From NCBI GenBank assembly GCA_026119935.1, contig JALRMH010000052.1, positions 62,001-126,000 on the forward strand: DNA of 64,000 nt, read 5' to 3'. The translations under genes and the position numbers were made by a program. The DNA comes from Endothia cerciana (taxonomy: Eukaryota; Ascomycota; Sordariomycetes; Diaporthales; Cryphonectriaceae). Within the stretch, counting starts at the first letter, position 1. Each line of letters opens with the position of its first letter. Shown here piece by piece: positions 45,341-56,304 of this stretch. The notes beneath the pieces are model-generated. The model saw only the letters and a list, made by a program, of their open reading frames with translations. It was not told the origin of the DNA and did no database searches.

Positions 45341-47335
45341 GTGCTTGTGTTTGCCACCGTCCAGGCCCTTCGTAATGGTTGGTCTTGTTGCCAGTTCAGG
45401 GCCTACCGATGATAGCAGACTCTCAATGCACGGCGGTCTGCCGGAACTTGTCCTCAAGTGAGGGTTTTCTTGCAAAAACCTGGGGCGTGGCTCGATGTGC
45501 GTTAGGTGTGTTGGTGGAAACGAAACCCGAAGGAACCATGGTTCGCCAGGGAGTCTTTCACTTATTCTAGGTTCTTCGATGCTCAAGACTTTAGTTCGCA
45601 CTCAATTCTTCATTCCATGCTCAACAAAATGAAGGCATGAATGGGGACACCTACCCTCCATCGCTTCTACACGAATGCTTAGGATAATGAAAGTATGCAC
45701 ACTCGCAAACGCCTTCGAGTAGTTGCCAATCCCTGAAAGTTTCGTGTTTTGAAAATGATTTGATTCGTTCAGATGTGTTGTAGTGATCAACAATGAACGT
45801 ATTGGCGAGCTAGACCTACTAATTCTGTTACAAACAGATCAAAAAGTCTCGGAAAAAGTGTCGTGCCAGGGGACACCGAAGACACCGCAAACAGAGATAC
45901 GGAACGGCCTCACACGCCCAGCGGGACCAACACTCCCCAGAACCCATCTACCCCCCCTCTCTCGTAAGGACGCATTCTGGAATGTTAGCTTGTTCCATGT
46001 GAAAGTAGAGTGACGAGGTCTCTTCTCTTTAGCGAGGAAGCTAGGCTCCGAGTTGAAAGTCCTAGAAACGTTCTAGTGAGCCGTTGCATGGGCGAAGGCG
46101 CTGTTATAATTATAGCCAGACCTTTTCCCACCGCGTTCCAGTCAACCGTAAAGCCTGAATCCGGTGGACCTCCGAAGGTCTTTATCTATAAATAGAGGCT
46201 CTTCGAGCCCTTTAGATAGACTGATGGAAATCAAGCAATGGATACACTCTTTTGTCTTCTATAACTTGTCCGTCGTGGCAGTCGACGTGTTGCGGACCGT
46301 AGCATAATCAGCCGCATCTTCCCAATCGATCAGCGTCGTCCACTCTAACAAATGTTGCCAGCCTGCACATATATGGGGTCATCAGCATGAAGCTAGGTTA
46401 CTACTACACTCACCAATTGACATCAACCTCGGATTGGTTCAAAGGCAGCGTAGTCACAACAGCGGGTCCGAGTAGTTTCGGGGGCGACTTGGCAAGCCAG
46501 AATGGTTGTGTTCGCCTGGTTATACCGTGCGAAATTAGCTTTCAGGCCTCTAGACTCTTTTTCAGGCAGGCTTAAGGAATCAACAAATGCCTTGAATGAT
46601 TTGGGCATCCTGGCTAAGGCTTGTAGATGATCAGGTGAATGCGGGTGGGCAGATCGAACCAATGTTATGCATAAACATACAAATGCACGTTATAAACAGT
46701 TTGAGGTGAAATTGTGTCGATATGGAGAATCAACCGAGTCTAACGATGACTACTATAACAGCAGCATCGCGTCGTATACCATTTGGTAGGTCTTTGTACA
46801 GTACCTTTAAAGGAGATCCTGACGACTTGACTCTCAGATCGCCACACAGCGGCGGTAGCAATCCTAATTCTGACGGCGTATCCTTCCGCCCGCAGCTGAA
46901 TAAACCTATAGGATATTTCATCATTTTAAGCTGACACACACACCAGGTATCGAAGGATGCGAATTCGGCTGCACATCATGCAATTACTGATAGAAAGCCC
47001 CTACACCTGACCCCAGATAATATACGGTCGGATTTAGCGACCAACATGTCCTCGCCAATGCCGAAACCTTGTGGTAGATAGATTTGCCCCTTCGTGAAGT
47101 GAAACCGCTTACCAGCAAGTAAAGAGGTCGGAAAAGTTTGACGCAGGCTAATACTGCACAATTGAGACAATGTGAATTTGCTGCATAGGACCAGTATTGT
47201 GGTGGGCACATCTGCACTTGGAATTGGATTTGATGGGGGCTGGACTGTATGGTCAGATGGAAACGGCAATGCCGAACAGTCGTTGCACCCACTGCTTTAG
47301 TAAAGGCGGATCGTGTCGACTTACCTTTTCACCCC
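45341..47335. other. Gene-free 2 kb, AT-richer
   Basis: No frame on either strand is convincing. A minus-strand frame at 46423-46662 has protein-like composition but no family I recognise. It is followed directly by two gene relics, so further unrecognisable remnants may be present. Confidence 0.4.
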
Positions 47336-48190
47336 ATGGTGGGCTTCTCCCGAGACCAATTCCAGGCTTGAGCCAGGGACTGGTGCCAAAGATTAGGGTA
47401 TGGCGGCCAAATGCATGTTACAGCACACCGGCTAACCAATTCGCGAAGAAGGACGGCACGCTATTGCGTTGCGTTACCTGACGATGCAAACAAATCACAT
47501 CGGTCAATCCGTTGCAATGTTGAGGCGCTCCTCAGCACCCATAGCTTGCTTGCCTTCAATGTAACTGTTCCGTCTCAAAGACTGTTATACACAGCGGCAG
47601 GAGGTATGGGCTTCGCCATTGGGAGAATCAGAAAAAGTCTAGTGCCAGCCCTGACGACGTCTCCAAGGATCCTCGCGGGCTCAGTGAGATCCGACGATAT
47701 GGAGCGGCGAAAGTATGCAGTGTTATGATGATCCAAGTAAACTTGTCACGTGTCCTCTTGAGCAAGGCGGGTAGACGTAGGCCATGGGTGAGCTCCAACG
47801 CCGGCCGACTCGGCTCACCTCAGTCTTCAGAGTCGATCCGGGCATGATGTAAACAAAGATCAGTACGAGCACTCTCAACTGGCTCATACGATCCATCTTC
47901 CTCATCGTGACGCAGATTGCATGTCTGATTTCGCCCAACGAAACGATGCGCCTACCATACAAGTCGGCGGGTGACATTCTCGCAGCTGCCCTAGACACGG
48001 GCACGCCCTTTAACGCGCAGTCGAAAGGCTTGTATTTCAAGTATTCTGAGCCCAAAGAAATGAGTGTCGAAGCTGAGGATGCGGAGAAGGGGGCTAGTGT
48101 GGAAGGCGGGTGTAGAGTACGCTGGGCTGTAGGAAGGGGGAAACATGCCTCGCCGACTGGACCTAAAGGAAGCTTCTGGTGCTTGTGAGG
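47336..48190 (+). pseudogene. Short-chain dehydrogenase relic
   Basis: Pieces of a fungal SDR follow one another on the plus strand. An N-terminus-like MVGFSRDQFQA at 47336 is soon interrupted by TGA. QTNHIGQSVAM appears near 47500, the active-site segment IRRYGAAKVCSVMMI near 47690-47735, GELQRRP near 47785, RVDPGMM followed directly by TAA near 47845, and the C-terminal KSAGDILAAALDTGTPFN plus SEPKEMSVEAEDAEK at 47960-48090. The Rossmann glycine motif is absent and several stops and frame changes separate the pieces. No intron set rescues it. It is an eroded copy. Confidence 0.68.
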
Positions 48191-48218
48191 TAGTCTTCAA
48201 GAGAGCATCCAGTTCAAG

Positions 48219-48750
48219 ATGATCGTGGAGAAGCTGGCAGTGCTCAGTCGAGGGGAGCCCGACTCAGCCGGCCTGGTAACGTACCTCGTACATGCCTTGG
48301 ACCCCAAGACGACTCTGCGGCTTTACGGGCCTTTTACCGGACTGCCCAAGATCACGTCCGAAAAGGCGCCGGCTCTTCAAATCGGTGATCGTATGCTTGC
48401 CATTCCTCCTGGCACAGAAACCTACCCCTTGCTACTAGGCGTCTAGACCGACCCGAGGTACTGAGATGACCCTTGAAGTCTGGAGGCCGTCGCGCTGGAA
48501 TGTGCGTCTTGGAGATGCCGCTGAGGTCGGTGGGGAGGAGCTGTTCGTGCCTCGGAGGGGATCCTTTCCCCCATGGACAAACGGCTTACAGGGCTGTGCC
48601 GGCAAGGAATTCTCCCAGGTTGAGGCAATTGGCGTGCTAGCCTGTCTGCTCAGGGCTCACCGCGTGCGCCCGAAGACGGGGGCGGTCAAGACGGAAGAGC
48701 AGGCCAGGAAAGGGCTTAAGATTGTGCCGACGACGTCAATGACCAGCTGA
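48219..48750 (+). pseudogene. Cytochrome P450 C-terminal relic
   Basis: MIVEKLAVLSRGEPDSAG is followed at once by a K-helix-like TTLRLYGPFTGLPKI and ALQIGDRMLAIPPGTETYP, so the I-helix has been deleted. At 48444-48446 TAG and at 48462-48464 TGA interrupt the TDPRY segment; a further shift of frame leads to LEVWRPSRW, GEELFVPRRGSFPPW, the haem-loop equivalent LQGCAGKEFSQVEAIGV and EEQARKGL. The haem Cys is present but the ExxR Glu is not. It resembles the CYP family of the N-terminal relic near 38.4 kb, although the two are on opposite strands and 10 kb apart. Confidence 0.78.
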
Positions 48751-49789
48751 TGTAAGAGATGGACTATGCTGATCGGGTCAGGCTGGAGTGCGTGGAGGCG
48801 TGGGCGGCAGGTTTCGAGGGCGGGCGGTTCTTCTGGGTGAGGATGGCAAGCTCGGGCGAGTCTTTGTGAACCAGACCTGAGAGCGTTAGATATAGTGAGG
48901 GCAAAAAGGTGATAAATGCTAGAAGTCGACCAAGATGAGCCTGAAAGAGGAAAGCTACAAAGTTCGACAATAAATATAGCTATCCACTCAGTGAACGAGC
49001 GTCTGGCAACCTCCAGACTAGGCCTCTGGATGCATTGCTTCCGATCTCAGACTCGGCCATCAGTCTGTCCGAGTCCACAGGAGCGATAGCAGACCTGACC
49101 GTCGCCTTCGTGCCAGCGCGCAACGTGCCCCATCTGAGTGGTCTGATGGAGCAGTGGGAAGTTCGAAAGAAAAGATGAGGGCGTGGGGGTGGGGGGGGGG
49201 GGGAGGTTGTCGACCTCCAAGACAGGAAAGACCAAGGAAATCCGAGTCAACTCGTCTCTGCTTGTACTAAAGTACGTCCACAAATATCATAGGAGCCGCC
49301 TGTGCGACCATGCGGGCCCCCTCTTCACACAGTGGGATCTATCACGTGCTAGCTGCAGTCCTGGCTTGATAAATGAAACTGCGCCATACGGTGGATCTAA
49401 CAAGGCATTCAGCACTCACATGAGGCTATGAGTAGACGCCCAGGAGCAGTACGAAAGCACCCTGCAGGATGCCTGATTTCTAAAACACGGCGGCCCAGCA
49501 GATCGCTACAGGGTCCATATCCCAGAAGGATACAGGTCCGATACCCGTGGATGATGCCGCCTGGGCAAGGGCATTTAGGTAGGTAGGTGGTCAAGGGAGT
49601 CGCGAGTCCCGGTGTCACTGGAACGAAAACACAGGATACACATTTGTAGGTGAGCAGTTAAGACCACCCAGACCCATAACTCGAGAGGCGATTACAAAAT
49701 CAAACATTAGACGCGGGTATAATCAAGTGTAAACAGGAGGGGCGCAACAAAGCCAGTCGGCCGTGCCCATCAGGATGCCCAATACCACC
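48751..49789. other. Intergenic with a G-tract
   Basis: About 1 kb. A run of 14 G (about 49190-49203, one T before it) and a tandem GGTA motif (taggtaggtaggtgg, about 49575-49589). No gene is supported. Confidence 0.5.
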
Positions 49790-51638
49790 TCAAGCGTGAT
49801 GCTCCCCAGTGCCTACTTTACCCCCGAGCGACAGGTCCTTGAGCCTGTGCGGGTCAACGAGCAGGTCAACCGCCATGCCCTTCTTGCTCTTGTAGTGACG
49901 CTGCCCATCATCATCGCCGCTCGAGTACATCTCGCTCAGCCTGCTCTCGTCGTCACTGCTCACGTCGCTGGAGTCGGGGCTGCGGTTCTGGACCATCTTG
50001 ACCATCTTGCCTTCCTTCTTCTTGATCCTGAGCTGGTTCTCCTTGAGCTTCTTCAGCTCTTCGTCCTCCCAGTGCAAGGCGACGATGCCCAGCCCGGGGA
50101 GGTTCCGCTGCAGAAATTCGCGGAGGTGGGGCAGCTGGTGCTTGTCCGGCCGGTAGGTGCCGCTGTCGTTGTCGATGATGAGCTGGTAGTGCCTCGGGTC
50201 TGGTGGCGGCGTCGTACGCGGCGGGCCGTCGGGGAGCTCATCGGCAGGATGAGTGGGCTCGTTGACATGTGGATCCCCCTGGTGCTCCGGGGCGTCAGGC
50301 TTGGCGAGACGGCGTATGAAGAACTCGCCCGAGCAGGCGATGTAGGTTGCCACGTCGGAGTGCATGGTGTGCTTAGAGAGGAAGTCGATGCCAAATTCCT
50401 TGCCGGTCTCGGTGAAGCGCATGAGGCCGTCGAGGGTGATCACGTACGTGAAGATGCGCCCACCCTCGTCAAAGTGGGCCATGCGCAGGAAATTGAGGGA
50501 TGCTTCCTCGGTGCAGCCCTCGAACTGGCCCCACTGTGTCGACGAGTTGAAGGTGTAGATGCGGTTGTGTTGTTTGTGCAGCACCTTGTGCAGGATCTTG
50601 CCGCGGATACCTTTCCCGGTGAACATGGGACCGACCCAACCTTTGAACTCGACAAAACGGTGGTAGAGATGCTCCGGAACGGGCCCCTGCAGCTGGATCT
50701 CGTTGGCCTGGAAGCTGAGAGGCAGAAAGTCAGCCCGTGGTTCCGGGAAACCGCCTGAAGGTGCGGGATACTCACTCGTATTTCTGAAGGTGACTGTCGT
50801 CCTGGTCCTTCTCGTCCCCTCCGGAGTCCTCGTTTACCTTGATGCCGGTCAGCCTGCCGAGCATGGGACTGAAGTGCTTGAAGTAGACGCCCGGCCCGAC
50901 GGTGTACATCTGGGCGCCGAAGCCCTCGGAGCGGCCGATGACCTCCATGCTCAGATGGAGGCGGCCCGTCATTGAGACGCCCTTCTCGATGGTGCTGGTG
51001 ATGGCCTTAAAGAAGTAAGCACGCTTACTACCCATGCGCTTCTTGACGTCGAACCACTGGCCGTCGGGGCCCAGGGTCCAGCCCTCGCCGATGTGGGAGC
51101 ACTCGTAGGTGACGTTGCCCAGGCGGTCATCGTGGTCAGGGTAGTCCTCGTCGTAGAGGCGACACTTGAGCTTGAGGCCGGCGGAGGGCACGTTGGCGAC
51201 GATCCACTCCTCGTCCCAGACGGGCGACGTCGTGTTGCGGATAGCGTTGGTCCTCTTGACCAGAGGCGGATCCTCCTTGTGCCTCTTGGGGATCGGAGCG
51301 GTCAGGGTGGCAGTGAGGAAGGGGTCGGCGGCCCGGGTGGTGAGGTCGGCGGCGGGGAGGTTCTCTGCGCGGTGGAAGACGAAACGGACGGTCCAGCCCG
51401 GGGGGACATCGGGGAAGGGCGTGGCGTCGTAGCCGCCAGGCGGGTTAGCCTTGTCCTTCAGCTCGTCCTTCTTATCGGTGAGCTTGTGCTTGAGACCCTT
51501 GACGCCGGACGGATGTCCCTCATCTTGGTCTGCCCCGGCGGGGGCATCCCGTGCGTCCTGCGCGATCTCCGCGTCCAGCGCCTCGTCTTGTGGAGGGTGA
51601 CCGTCCGGCTGTGTGCCTGCGGGAGCGGGATCAGACAT
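49790..51638 (-). CDS. C2-domain protein, uncharacterised
   Basis: Two exons, 51638-50776 and 50714-49790, give 595 residues; the 61-nt intron begins gtgagt and ends in ctcag. The N-terminus is acidic and Asp/Gly/Pro-rich with a Lys/Asp helix (GLKHKLTDKKDELKDKA). A C2 fold follows at about 83-210: WTVRFVFHRAENLPAADL, TRAADPFLTATL, TTSPVWDEEWIVANVP, LKCRLYDEDYPDHDDRLG; acidic loop residues suit calcium binding. The rest (VGPMFTGKGIRGKILHKVLHK onward) has no domain I know and ends in an acidic, Ser-rich segment followed by basic KSKKG. The start at 51638 is chosen because upstream in-frame sequence lacks this composition. Probably a peripheral membrane or phospholipid-binding protein. Confidence 0.86.
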
Positions 51639-53298
51639 GGTGTCTGCGGTGGGCCCGTCCCTGTGCTCTTCTGCCCTGGGCAGGTTGTGATCCGTGATAT
51701 GATGCTGGTCGGTACTATGACGACAGACGGAAGCGTTGACAAGCTCTTGCAGGGCATAGGCGGGTGGGGACAACGCTTGGCGGGCTGCTGGCAGCAGTGG
51801 ATGCGTAGGCCAAGACCTGTCTGTCCTTTCTTAATGCGACTTGGCTTTCCGCGCAGGGCTGCTTACCGGTACTGATCGCCGACTAGCCCGGTGACCTGGT
51901 CTCTGCTCTGGCGAGGGGTGAGGCTTCTCTTCTCTGAACGAGACGTGGGGGGGGGGGAATGAGATTTGGTGGGTTGATCAGGGTCCTCATCCACATGCAG
52001 GCGAGACAAGAGGAGGGGGCCCTGGGCCTTGGCGGTCAGCATACGCGATGGAGATGACCCGCTTCTCGCGCGCGTAAGGCTAGCGTCTCGTGTATTCCCC
52101 CTAGCTGAAGATGGTCGATTCTAAGTACACAAGTAGGGGGGATTTCAGCAGAGACGGCGAAGTAGAAGTAATATATGGAGTGTTTTGAGGGAAGATGCCC
52201 TGGCCGGATATCAGCAGGTGGTGTGGCTGTGCCGTGGATCCGGTCCGTAGACAAGTAAAATCTTGGACAATCCCACACCTCGGCCGGCTTTTCCCCTCGC
52301 CGCCTCGCCGTCCTCGTAGGAAGGGCCCTGACGTCATTGCCCTCTGCCCGGTAGGTTCCAACCTTTCCAGGGCCTGTCACAGCAAGTCCTTACAGGCCTG
52401 TTCGGCTCCCCGTTCACTGGTCGGCGCCGATACCGGCAACAACAATCCAGGTCTCGAAAGACGAGAGCATCATGCCCACGGAGGTAACTAATCCAGAGGG
52501 AGGGTTTCGTCGCGGTTGAGCGGATGCCTAGGTGCTCAGTAACTGCCCCGCATACCGTGAACCAACGGCCTACCAGGACACTCTCGTCCGCTCCAGGAGC
52601 CTCCTTTTGATGTAATTCGCTGAGTAAAGTACATAATTCTCCAAGGCCCTCGACAGATACTTACATACTAGGTAGTCATGGTATCAATATTGAGAGACCA
52701 CTGCTCAAAGCGGAGCCTCAGTCTCTAAGGCGGGCTAGCATCGACGGTACGTTCGAAACGAAAATGAACCTTCCTCCAAAACCGATAGTCCTGATCATGT
52801 CACGTATGGCTTGTCCTAGGTATCTAATGTCACCACTTGGAAACTGACCCTCTTCAACTGAGCAGAGTTCTCATTTTTGCATCCAGGCGAGACCCCCGAA
52901 ACTCTTTAAAGTCGTCATCTTGACAGTTAACATAAATATGGACATTCAAAAGTGGCCTGTAGGGAGACATATATCATATTATCAGAAGGTAGCTTACTAA
53001 AGACACAAGGCTTGGAGAGGCTATCCATAGCTTTTTCAGACGCCAAGTAGTAACGATGGAAAGGTTCAATCATCCTCATGCACTAGCAGTGGTGCAGTCA
53101 TATTTTAGATATGTTTCTTTCCGAGGTGTTTTCTTGTCACTTATATAAGAAGCCCTCTGGGTCCCAGCGCATCTCTCACTGGAGCCGTTTCTTGCTCAAC
53201 ACGCACTGCCTCTCCCAATTCTGCTCCCAGCCCTGTCCTTCTATCTTTTCGTTCCAGTCAAGCTACGGTACGCATAATCCCAGTGATTATCTAAGAGG
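51639..53298. other. Intergenic, no gene seen
   Basis: About 1.7 kb between the C2-protein start and the decarboxylase relic. A short G-tract near 51948-51956. Small frames have no recognisable product. Confidence 0.45.
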
Positions 53299-55358
53299 AT
53301 GTCCGAAATTCTTGTCGGACAGTACCTGTTCCGCCATCTTCAGGAGCTCGGCGTGAAAACCCTCTTTGGCGTTCCTGGAGGTAAGACATCATCTCAACAT
53401 GTCGTGTCTGTAATTGTGACTACCCAAGCCTCGTGAGTACCAAAGACGTGCCGATAGTGACTCTCCTGGACTATGAACTTGCCCTTCTCGACCTCGTTGA
53501 GCCGCAAGATCTCTCATGGGTAGGCACGCCAAATGAGCTGGTAGGGGCTCACGCTGCAGACGGATATGCCCGTGAGAAGGGATTCGGTGTCCTGGTCACC
53601 ACGTTCGGTCCCGGAGATCTAAGCGCATTGTGTAGTATCGGAGGTGCTTTTTGTAAGCACGTACCCGTGTTGCACATAGTAGAGTATCCGACCAGGTGTG
53701 CCCAGGGCAGTGGACGTATCTACCACCACACGTTGGGTGATCTACCCTATGAGTAAGCTTGTGTCCCCCCCCCCCCGGCGAGAATAGTCATTCTGTCGTA
53801 AAAATAAGAATAAAAAATAAAACCAAAAAAACCAAAAAAAAAAAAAAAAATTTAAAACCGTTAGTCAATCTGTTAAGACGTCTGGGGAGTTGAGCTGCGC
53901 GACGGCCGTTCTTGAGGATGCGCACACTGCAGCCAGCGAGATCGGTAGGGTGATGAACGTATGCCCGGCCATGTGCGCCAATTAGTTGTCTGGCTAATGC
54001 CAATGGAAATTAGCAATGCTATACTATTCACAGCCTGGCTAGTAAGTTCATCAATATCCACAAGCTGTTCAGAAAATTACGTATGCAAGCTGACCAGAGG
54101 CCGCAGCATTAGGACCTCAGAAGACGTGGCCTATTCCAAAATCCCGCTTTCTTACCTTGACACCAAGCTCGTGACAACTCTCCCTGGAAATCCTGATACC
54201 GAGGAAAGGCTCATTGAAAAGATTCCCACTCAGCTAGTTGGTGCCAAGCAGCCAATTTTTGGTTGATGGTGGTGCTGCCCGCGTGAGCTGGGCGAAGTTC
54301 GTCCCCGAACTCGTTGCTGCTCTCAAGGTCCCCATCATGACAACACTCCCAGGCAAGGGATCTGTTGATGAGTCGGGTCCGTACTACGTGGGTGGTTACA
54401 ATGGGGATGTTTCGCGACCGGAGGCCAAGAAGATCATGGAGACTGCAGACCTTGTGCTCTGGCGCGACAATCTGCCTTCAGAATTCAATACGTATGTGAA
54501 CATATCTCCAGCGCCGTTCGTGAAGACAAGAAACAAATAAAGCTGACCCAAACTGCCGAGCCAAAGAGCTGGATTCTCCGTCCATTTGCAGCAGGCGGCC
54601 ACCGTCGTTGATTTCCAGAGACTTGTTGTCAAGGTGAGCCCCCAGCTGTCACATGGAGGCGCATGGACCAAGTCACACGGCTGATATTTTTTTTCACAGA
54701 TTAATGAGAGCTCTGAAGTAAGAATCACGTAGATCCTGCCAAGGCTGACCGCGGCAGTCCAGGTAAATGAAGGGCTGGTGTACCGTAGACCTCGCATAGA
54801 CCATCAGCCGGCCCAAGAGACGCCTCTGCCCACTAATAAGCGGATGGTGTTATTCACTGGCGAGGGGAGCCTTCAACTGACTACACAGGCTTTCTCCTTT
54901 CTAAACAGACAAGGCATTCCACCTGTTGTGTGAGTGTACCCCAGATCCTTATCAGTCGTACTCTCCTGCGGCTATGGATGCGTGTGCGCTGACGGTGCAT
55001 AATACAGCTTCATCATTAGTAACAAGGGATACAAAGGTGGAGAGAGATACTTTCGTGGCATGGATGCTGCAGATAACGATGTCCCCGTGTGGGAATACCG
55101 CGCCATTTTCAGGGCTCTGGCGCCTGAGGCAGATGTCAAAACCTTTCAGGCCTGGACTCACTGCTATCGGATAGCGAGTTCCAGAATGCGACCTATTCTC
55201 AGGTAGGTCTACTCTCCTTGACAGTGGTGGCATGATACGCTTGTCGCGCGCGTGGACCTCTTCTAACTTCCGATGGCTCTTAGTGTGTGGAGCTATCTCT
55301 CAAGCCTGATGATCTTCCAACCAGCATGCGGATCCTTTATGACAATCTGAAGCAGTAA
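53299..55358 (+). pseudogene. Pyruvate/indolepyruvate decarboxylase-like gene, degraded
   Basis: Thiamine-diphosphate decarboxylase pieces run in order on the plus strand. MSEILVGQYLFRHLQELGVKTLFGVPG (53299 on) is followed by DYELALLDLVEP, ELVGAHAADGYAREKG, HIVEYPTR (to about 53750); SCATAVLEDAHTAASEIGRV (about 53890); VAYSKIPLSYLDTKLVTTLPGN (about 54125); LVDGGAARVSWAKFV, which needs a one-base shift near 54257; then VLFTGEGSLQLTTQAFSFL (about 54850) and FIISNKGYKGG (about 55010) to a stop at 55356-55358. The TPP-core segment between the central domain and GEGS is missing, and stops lie between segments. Some short introns may exist, but they cannot restore the missing part. Long poly-C and poly-A tracts lie near 53767 and 53833. 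Confidence 0.84.
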
Positions 55359-56304
55359 CAGACTGGCCCTTAGATCTATTTCAGATGTCTAGAAGGGATC
55401 AGGGAGGCATGAAGAGCAATAAAATCACGTCAAGTGCACTGTGCGTCTCTTGCGCGACTGCTTAGTCGTAGGGCCAATCACGGAGGAATGAGAAATCTAG
55501 ATATCTGAATCGCTGAGCATGTTTGGCATTGTCTGCATGCAGTCAACAATGACATTGCCACCTGAGTCCGCATGCATGACTACGCGCACGTCTTCAGTAT
55601 GCCGGGCCTTCACAACCAGCTGTTCGGGTGCCGGGCTGGACTTCAGAAAAGAAACTCGGTCAGGATATTGATGGGTGGGGGGTGCGGGAGGGGGGTTGAC
55701 GATATCTGTGCAAGACTGCGAAAAGAAGCTGAGTGGAGTTGGATATCCAGAGTGATAGATGTTAAATGTATTGCATATTCTAGGAGGAATTAAAAGAGCA
55801 TTTCTCATCTCTATCAAATCTGTAAGCCTCATAACCTTTATCTTGTGAAATCGTTTACAGACCTCTGACCATGCTTTCCGGCACGGGACTCAAGGCTCAA
55901 TTCATGCCTTCGTCCTTCCAGAAGTCACACAGCGACGTGGTAACGGATCGAACCTGAATTCAAAACGCATCTGTCCCAGCCCTTCCAGGCTTGCCACAAT
56001 CCTCGAGGCGCTTGACGTTGAATTTACGTTCTGCTGCTAAGCCGGTTGCTCAAAGTAGTGGCTGCTTCCGGTGATCGGGCCCAGGTCCGGCAGGACGTCG
56101 CGCGGGGATCCACACACCTCGGATCTTAGTGTAATTACCAAGCATCCTCACCGGCGTTCATATCTATGTGACATTCTTTTTATTTTAAGTTTTTCCATCC
56201 CTTCTGTCTTCTCGTGCTTTGTGTACTTCCCACGAACGACCCCCTTCCCCCCCCCCCCCAAAACCCAATATCCTCTCTGACTGTCATGCCACCAGGCCAA
56301 CATC
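55359..56304. other. Intergenic, no gene seen
   Basis: About 950 bp upstream of the MFS gene, with a pyrimidine-rich leader and a run of about 10 C (56249-56258) some 45 bp before the ATG. No gene recognised. Confidence 0.5.

Noticed and set aside
47723..48055. Minus-strand frame of 110 residues with a hydrophobic stretch
   Set aside because: It is the complement of the SDR relic, whose plus-strand motifs are recognisable.
49763..50758. Plus-strand frame of 331 residues over the C2-protein gene
   Set aside because: Complement of the second exon; composition (Val/Leu/Glu/Gly) is typical of antisense shadows and no motif is present.
51093..51875. Plus-strand frame of 260 residues over the C2-protein first exon
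   Set aside because: Antisense to the C2 domain; no homology.
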